A DNA stretch of 8,433 bases, taken from Lachnospiraceae bacterium UBA4292 (GTDB taxonomy: Bacteria > Bacillota > Clostridia > Lachnospirales > Lachnospiraceae). A program made the position numbers and the translations under genes. The notes below the pieces were generated by a model that made no database searches, had not been told where the DNA came from, and worked only from the letters and a program-made list of their open reading frames with translations. Numbering within the stretch: the first letter of the stretch is position 1; each line of letters begins with the position of its first letter. Below are positions 4,387 through 8,433 of this stretch, in pieces. The stretch lies in NCBI GenBank assembly GCA_002395865.1, contig DGVE01000216.1, positions 31,832 to 40,264 on the forward strand. The letters are read 5' to 3'.

Positions 4387-6825
4387 ATGAGAAGACGCGC
4401 CGTAATGATCATATCCATATGTGCGGCTCTGACGTTTTCTTCGTGCGCCCTTTATCCAGAGCAGCTGCCGCAGGCGACGGTATATGACAGAGGTTCTCAG
4501 CCGCCTTCGGGCGGGGCGGATGTGACGACCTCCCCGGATGCAACAGGGAGCGAAGCGGAGGAACCGGAGGCTCACACGAGTGAGAACGGCGACCCCGAGG
4601 TCATTATAATAGACCCGAATATCCACAGAGAGACTGCAAAAAGCGGTGAGGAGGAGACGACCGGACAGGAGCCGCGCAATACTGCGCTCATCACGGCGTC
4701 CCACCCCTCCGGGTACTACGATGAGAGCTTTACACTTAGGCTCGAGTGCGAAGGTGAATTTGCGGACGCGAAGATCTATTACACATTAGACGGCGACGAC
4801 CCCGACGAGGAGGCCTTTCTGTACACGGACGGCATAGCCATAATGAAGACGGGGGACGTGAAGCTATACCCTGTCAGGGCGGTGGCGATAGCGGGCGAGC
4901 GCGCGAGCAGGGTTCTCGACCTGACATATGTTCTGTGCGACGCGGACAGCTTCGCGAGGGAGCTCGATATCGTGAGCCTGACGAGCGATTCCGAGGGACT
5001 CTACGACTATTACCGCGGCATTATGGTGCCAGGATACATCCACGACAAGAATGTGGAGGAGGGCAATACCGAGGGCTTCATACGCGGCAATTACAGCATG
5101 GAGGGCGATGAGTGGGTGAGACCCGCGCATATCACCATGCTGGGTGACGGGGAGGTGTTCGTGGACCAGAACGTCGGTATAGCCATAGCGGGCAATACCT
5201 CCGCTCTGCACAACACGAAGTCCTTCAATGTGAGCGCCGGGAAGGAGTACGACGAGGAGAACACTCATATCACATTCGAGAGATATGACTACCGGAACAA
5301 GACGGCGCCGTACTCGTTCGTCACGAACTACAAAAAGCTGCGGCTGCGGTCGGGTTCGCAGGATATGCCTACGGGGAACATCCGCTCGGCGGTCATTTCC
5401 AGACTCTGCGAGGCGATGGGTTTTGACGGCTGCACGGCCACGCACAGGGCACTGGTGTTTTTGAACGGTGAGTTCTACGGCATCTTCGACATACAGCAGA
5501 ATTACACCGACCGCTTTCTCTCCAGACGCTTCGGGCTGCCTGACAAGGAGAAGGTGTATAGATTAAAGAGCGGCGAGGACGAGATCATAGACTCGACTCT
5601 TGGTATACGAAAACTCTTCGTGAAGGATCTGGACGACCCCGCGAACAGGGAGGCTGTAGAGGCTATCGTGGACATGGACGATATGATGCGCTACTACGCG
5701 CTCAATATCTTCTGCAACAACACCGACTGGCCTCAGAACAACTATCAGATGTGGAAGTACGAGGGCGAGTACGTTCCCGGCAATCCGTACACCGACGGGA
5801 GATGGAGATTTCTCGAGTTCGACACGGACATCACCTTCCAGTCGGAGGATTCACCCGAGATGTTCCCCGGCAGCAGGGGGGATATGTTCGAGTTCATGCT
5901 TACGGACGGGATGTTCAGGTGCATGAGCATGTTCGACGAGGTTATAAGCTCCGATTACTACAGAAACTATTTCCTGTGCATGATGTGCGATTATTTCGGG
6001 ACCGCTTTTTCGCAGGAGAGCTTAAGGAGCATAATAGAGGGCGAGAGGAGTCTCATAGAAAGAGCCGAGAAGGAGACCGCCCATCCCACGGTATACGAGA
6101 CATGGGAGAAGGAGTCTGCCGCGGTGCTCACGCAGGCGCTGAAGAGGCAGGACGAGCTGGAGGCACTTTTTGAGGAGTATCTGGGCGTGGACTGCTCCGA
6201 TGTCTACACCGTAAATGTGAAGGGAACCCAGGGCTGCGTCATACGCGTAAATCACACGATAAGCGTCTTCCCGGGACAGGAGTACAGCGCGACATATTAC
6301 CGCGGTACGAGAGCGCTCATCGAGGTCCTGCCGTCACCCGGCTACAGTGTGCAGGGAGTCAATGCGGGCGCGGTATTTTTAGCAGGCGGAGAGAATTATG
6401 TCAGCCCCGAGGTCTGCGGGACCGACCCGGTAAAGGTCGAAGCGGTTCTGTCGCGCGAGGAGAAGGCGCTCGTGATCGATGCCGTATACCTGTACGAACA
6501 CGGCGATTATGTGGACATATACAATGCGGGAACGCAGGAGGCGGTGCTCTCGGACTGCTATCTGAGCGATGATCCGGAGCTGCTTCTTAAGTCCAGGCTG
6601 CCGCAGACCACTCTGGCGCCGGGGCAGACACTGAGACTGTACGGAAAGGACAATGAGGAGGCAGTTCCTCACATTTCCTTTAATATAAGTAAGAACGAGA
6701 CTATCTATCTCACGGGACCGAAGCTGGCACAGCTGGATATGGTCTACGCGGGAGATATAGAGGAGAACGAGTGCTTTAAAAGACTTGAACACAGCGCGGT
6801 GTGGAACTACGCAGCACAACAATAA
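4387..6825 (+). CDS. CotH-domain lipoprotein with chitobiase-type and lamin-tail-like domains
   Basis: An 812-residue secreted lipoprotein. A basic start and hydrophobic stretch end in the lipobox TFSSC (Cys20), so it should be anchored to the outer face of the membrane. Residues 21-98 are an acidic Pro/Thr/Glu/Ser linker. Residues 102-182 resemble the chitobiase C-terminal domain (YYTLDGDDP). Residues about 190-600 are the CotH atypical kinase domain: RLRSGSQD (319-326), FLNGEFYGIFDIQQNY (358-373), NTDWPQNNYQMW (445-456) and the metal-binding FDTDITF (478-484). The usual Glu after the NGE.YG motif appears as Gln371, so activity is uncertain. A beta-rich region follows, then a lamin-tail-like domain near 695-770 (DYVDIYNAG, LAPGQTLRLYG). 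Bacillus CotH phosphorylates spore coat proteins; targets here are unknown. AGGAGG (4376-4381) lies 5 nt before the ATG, 47 nt after the kinase gene. It is too large and multidomain to be a plain spore-coat CotH. Confidence 0.88.
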   Translation: MRRRAVMIISICAALTFSSCALYPEQLPQATVYDRGSQPPSGGADVTTSPDATGSEAEEPEAHTSENGDPEVIIIDPNIHRETAKSGEEETTGQEPRNTALITASHPSGYYDESFTLRLECEGEFADAKIYYTLDGDDPDEEAFLYTDGIAIMKTGDVKLYPVRAVAIAGERASRVLDLTYVLCDADSFARELDIVSLTSDSEGLYDYYRGIMVPGYIHDKNVEEGNTEGFIRGNYSMEGDEWVRPAHITMLGDGEVFVDQNVGIAIAGNTSALHNTKSFNVSAGKEYDEENTHITFERYDYRNKTAPYSFVTNYKKLRLRSGSQDMPTGNIRSAVISRLCEAMGFDGCTATHRALVFLNGEFYGIFDIQQNYTDRFLSRRFGLPDKEKVYRLKSGEDEIIDSTLGIRKLFVKDLDDPANREAVEAIVDMDDMMRYYALNIFCNNTDWPQNNYQMWKYEGEYVPGNPYTDGRWRFLEFDTDITFQSEDSPEMFPGSRGDMFEFMLTDGMFRCMSMFDEVISSDYYRNYFLCMMCDYFGTAFSQESLRSIIEGERSLIERAEKETAHPTVYETWEKESAAVLTQALKRQDELEALFEEYLGVDCSDVYTVNVKGTQGCVIRVNHTISVFPGQEYSATYYRGTRALIEVLPSPGYSVQGVNAGAVFLAGGENYVSPEVCGTDPVKVEAVLSREEKALVIDAVYLYEHGDYVDIYNAGTQEAVLSDCYLSDDPELLLKSRLPQTTLAPGQTLRLYGKDNEEAVPHISFNISKNETIYLTGPKLAQLDMVYAGDIEENECFKRLEHSAVWNYAAQQ

Positions 6826-6829
6826 GGAG
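6824..6829 (+). promoter_or_regulatory. Ribosome binding site of the GH13 gene, overlapping the upstream stop codon
   Basis: AAGGAG shares two bases with the TAA stop (6823-6825) of the CotH gene and lies 10 nt before the ATG at 6840. This supports 6840 over the in-frame ATG at 6801, which lies inside the upstream gene. It also suggests coupled translation. Confidence 0.75.
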
Positions 6830-6839
6830 ACATGGAACT

Positions 6840-8375
6840 ATGAGGAAGACAAAGCAGCCGAAATGGCTTGAGAACGCAGTATTTTACGAGATATATCCGC
6901 AGTCGTTTTGCGACACGAACGCGGACGGAATAGGTGATTTCCAGGGAATAATCGACAGACTTGACTACATACAGGAGCTCGGGTGCAACGCGATATGGAT
7001 GAACCCCTGCTACATGTCCCCCTTCCTTGACGCGGGCTATGACATATCGGACTATTACAGGACTGCACCCAGATACGGCACGAACGCGGACATCAAGAGG
7101 CTTTTTGACGAGCTTCATAAAAGGGGCATGCACATCCTCCTGGATCTGGTGCCCGGACACACCTCGTGGGATCACCCGTGGTTCAAGGAGTCGTGCAAGG
7201 CGGCTAAAAATGAGTTCACCGACCGCTATATCTGGACCGACAGCACGTGGGAGGGACCCGAGAACATGGGAAGCCTGCACGGCATCTCCGAGAGATGCGG
7301 CTCGGTGGGCGTGAATTTCTTTTCACACCAGCCGGCGCTCAACTACGGCTACTACAAGACCAAGAAGCCGTGGGAGCAGAAGATGAACGATCCGGGACCC
7401 GCAGCCACGCTCGAGGCGATGATGGATGTTATGCGCTTCTGGCTGAAGCTCGGCTGCGACGGCTTCAGATGCGATATGGCGCACTCACTCGTAAAGCGCG
7501 ACGAGAACGCGAAGGGAACGATCGCTATATGGAATAAGATAAGGAAGTTCCTCGATGTGGAGTTCCCCGACGCCGCCATGGTCAGCGAGTGGGGCGAGCC
7601 GGACAAGTCGCTCGCGGGGGGCTTTCACATGGATTTCCTGCTGCACTTCGGACCCTCGCACTATAACGATCTGTTCCGCTGCGATGAGCCGTTCTTCTGC
7701 ACGCGCGGCAAGGGCAGCGCGAAGCAGTTCGTGAAGACCTATGTGGGCAATTACGAGAAGACCGGCGGCAAGGGTCTCATCTGCATACCTTCCGGCAATC
7801 ATGACATGAGCAGGCTCTCATACCAGCTCGAGACGTGCGAGCTGCCGCTCGCGTTTGCGTTCATACTGTCGATGCCGGGCGCGCCCTTCATCTACTACGG
7901 CGACGAGATAGGTATGCGCTACCTGCCCGACATCCCCTCGGTGGAGGGCGGCTACGAGCGCACAGGCTCCAGAACTCCCATGCAGTGGGACAGGAGCGCC
8001 AATGCGGGCTTCTCCGCCGCCCCCGCAGATGCGCTCTACATCCGCATCGACCCGGATGAGAACCGACCCGACGCGGCGTCGCAGATGAAGGATCCCGCAT
8101 CCCTCTGGAACAGCGTGAAGAGCATGATCGCCTTCCGCCGGAGACACACCTGCCTTCAGAGCATGGGCGAGGTCGAGTTCATCTCAGACACATATCCTCT
8201 TATATATAGAAGAAAGGACAAAAACGAGTCCATACTCGTGATCATCCAGCCCGCCGACGCGCTCGCGCAGGTGAAGACCTCAGGCGAGATCCTCTTCACT
8301 GTCGGTTCCGGTGCAGAGATAAAGGACGGCGTGTGCACAGTTAACGGTGTCAGCGCAGTGTTTATTAAGGAGTGA
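6840..8375 (+). CDS. GH13 (alpha-amylase family) alpha-glycosidase, cytoplasmic
   Basis: A 511-residue GH13 enzyme that should cleave or transfer alpha-glucosidic bonds in oligosaccharides. The calcium-site loop is DTNADGIGD (25-33). Conserved region I is DLVPGH (102-107), region II is GFRCD with nucleophile Asp212, region III is SEWGE with acid/base Glu250, and region IV is NHD with Asp322. All three catalytic carboxylates are present, so the enzyme should be active. Region I has Gly106 where most members have Asn. The opening WLENAVFYEIYPQSF and the calcium loop resemble oligo-1,6-glucosidase and trehalose-synthase-like enzymes rather than secreted amylases. There is no signal peptide or carbohydrate-binding module, so it should act on imported sugars. 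The last 80 residues or so form the usual small beta domain. It lies 14 nt after the CotH gene and is probably the last gene of the operon. The exact substrate cannot be read from sequence. Confidence 0.9.
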   Translation: MRKTKQPKWLENAVFYEIYPQSFCDTNADGIGDFQGIIDRLDYIQELGCNAIWMNPCYMSPFLDAGYDISDYYRTAPRYGTNADIKRLFDELHKRGMHILLDLVPGHTSWDHPWFKESCKAAKNEFTDRYIWTDSTWEGPENMGSLHGISERCGSVGVNFFSHQPALNYGYYKTKKPWEQKMNDPGPAATLEAMMDVMRFWLKLGCDGFRCDMAHSLVKRDENAKGTIAIWNKIRKFLDVEFPDAAMVSEWGEPDKSLAGGFHMDFLLHFGPSHYNDLFRCDEPFFCTRGKGSAKQFVKTYVGNYEKTGGKGLICIPSGNHDMSRLSYQLETCELPLAFAFILSMPGAPFIYYGDEIGMRYLPDIPSVEGGYERTGSRTPMQWDRSANAGFSAAPADALYIRIDPDENRPDAASQMKDPASLWNSVKSMIAFRRRHTCLQSMGEVEFISDTYPLIYRRKDKNESILVIIQPADALAQVKTSGEILFTVGSGAEIKDGVCTVNGVSAVFIKE

Positions 8376-8396
8376 TGCTTTTTTGTACATCATGCC

Positions 8397-8432
8397 TGTC
8401 ATTCTGAGCGAGCGCAGCGAGTCGAAGAATCT
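8397..8432. repeat. Interspersed repeat of the CATTCTGAGCG...GAAGAATC type
   Basis: The segment starts TGTCATTCTGAGCG and ends GTCGAAGAATCT, with the short iterated GCGAG/GCGCAG motif in between. The outer ATTCT and AGAAT can pair. I recall this sequence type as a multicopy intergenic element in many bacterial genomes, but only one copy is visible here. It begins 21 nt after the GH13 stop codon, and its far end may lie beyond the window. Confidence 0.55.
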
Positions 8433-8433
8433 A

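Noticed and set aside
6801..6839. Start of the GH13 gene at 6801
   Set aside because: It would overlap the end of the CotH gene, adds residues not homologous to GH13, and has no ribosome binding site, whereas 6840 has AAGGAG 10 nt upstream.
8373..8392. Possible terminator TGATG / CATCA after the GH13 gene
   Set aside because: The stem is only 5 bp, overlaps the stop codon, and the T run lies in the loop rather than after the stem.
1..8433. CRISPR arrays, tRNA or rRNA genes, insertion sequences, defence or phage genes
   Set aside because: No regularly spaced repeats, cloverleaf-like sequences, transposase or integrase motifs, or attachment-site duplications were seen on either strand.

Overview
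The window looks like a chromosomal segment of a Gram-positive anaerobe of the Clostridia, probably Lachnospiraceae or a close relative. This rests on the Clostridia-like L7/L12 sequence, strong AGGAGG-type ribosome binding sites, a CotH-type lipoprotein, a surface protein with a hydrophobic tail, and two protein families I recall from Lachnospiraceae. The taxonomy is inference. Coding is dense and nothing looks degraded.

Layout. (1) 2-259: the 3' end of rplL (ribosomal protein L7/L12), closed by a strong intrinsic terminator at 281-317; the rpoB gene usually found downstream is absent. (2) 318-432: a short regulatory gap with several inverted repeats and a candidate promoter, leading to a membrane-anchored nucleoside hydrolase (433-1539). 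(3) 1540-1691: a convergent gap with two hairpins that probably end transcription from both sides. (4) 1692-2426, minus strand: an exported, tail-anchored surface protein of unknown function. (5) 2427-2575: a divergent control region with two good sigma-A-type promoters, each with a CTGCGC-containing palindromic core in its spacer. (6) 2576-8375: a probable three-gene operon of a PfkB-family kinase fused to a domain of unknown function, a CotH-domain lipoprotein, and a GH13 alpha-glycosidase. Gaps are 47 and 14 nt with no visible terminator between genes. (7) 8397-8432: one copy of a GC-rich interspersed repeat, close to the window edge.

How the genes may work together. The last operon combines a cytoplasmic alpha-glucan or oligosaccharide enzyme, a cytoplasmic sugar or nucleoside kinase, and an extracytoplasmic lipoprotein with a protein-kinase-like CotH fold. 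The nucleoside hydrolase would release ribose outside the membrane, and a ribokinase-fold enzyme lies nearby but in another transcription unit. Whether any of these share a pathway cannot be settled from sequence. The most notable structural feature is the kinase/unknown-domain fusion, whose junction has an ideal Shine-Dalgarno sequence and an in-frame ATG. The second domain could therefore also be made as a separate protein.
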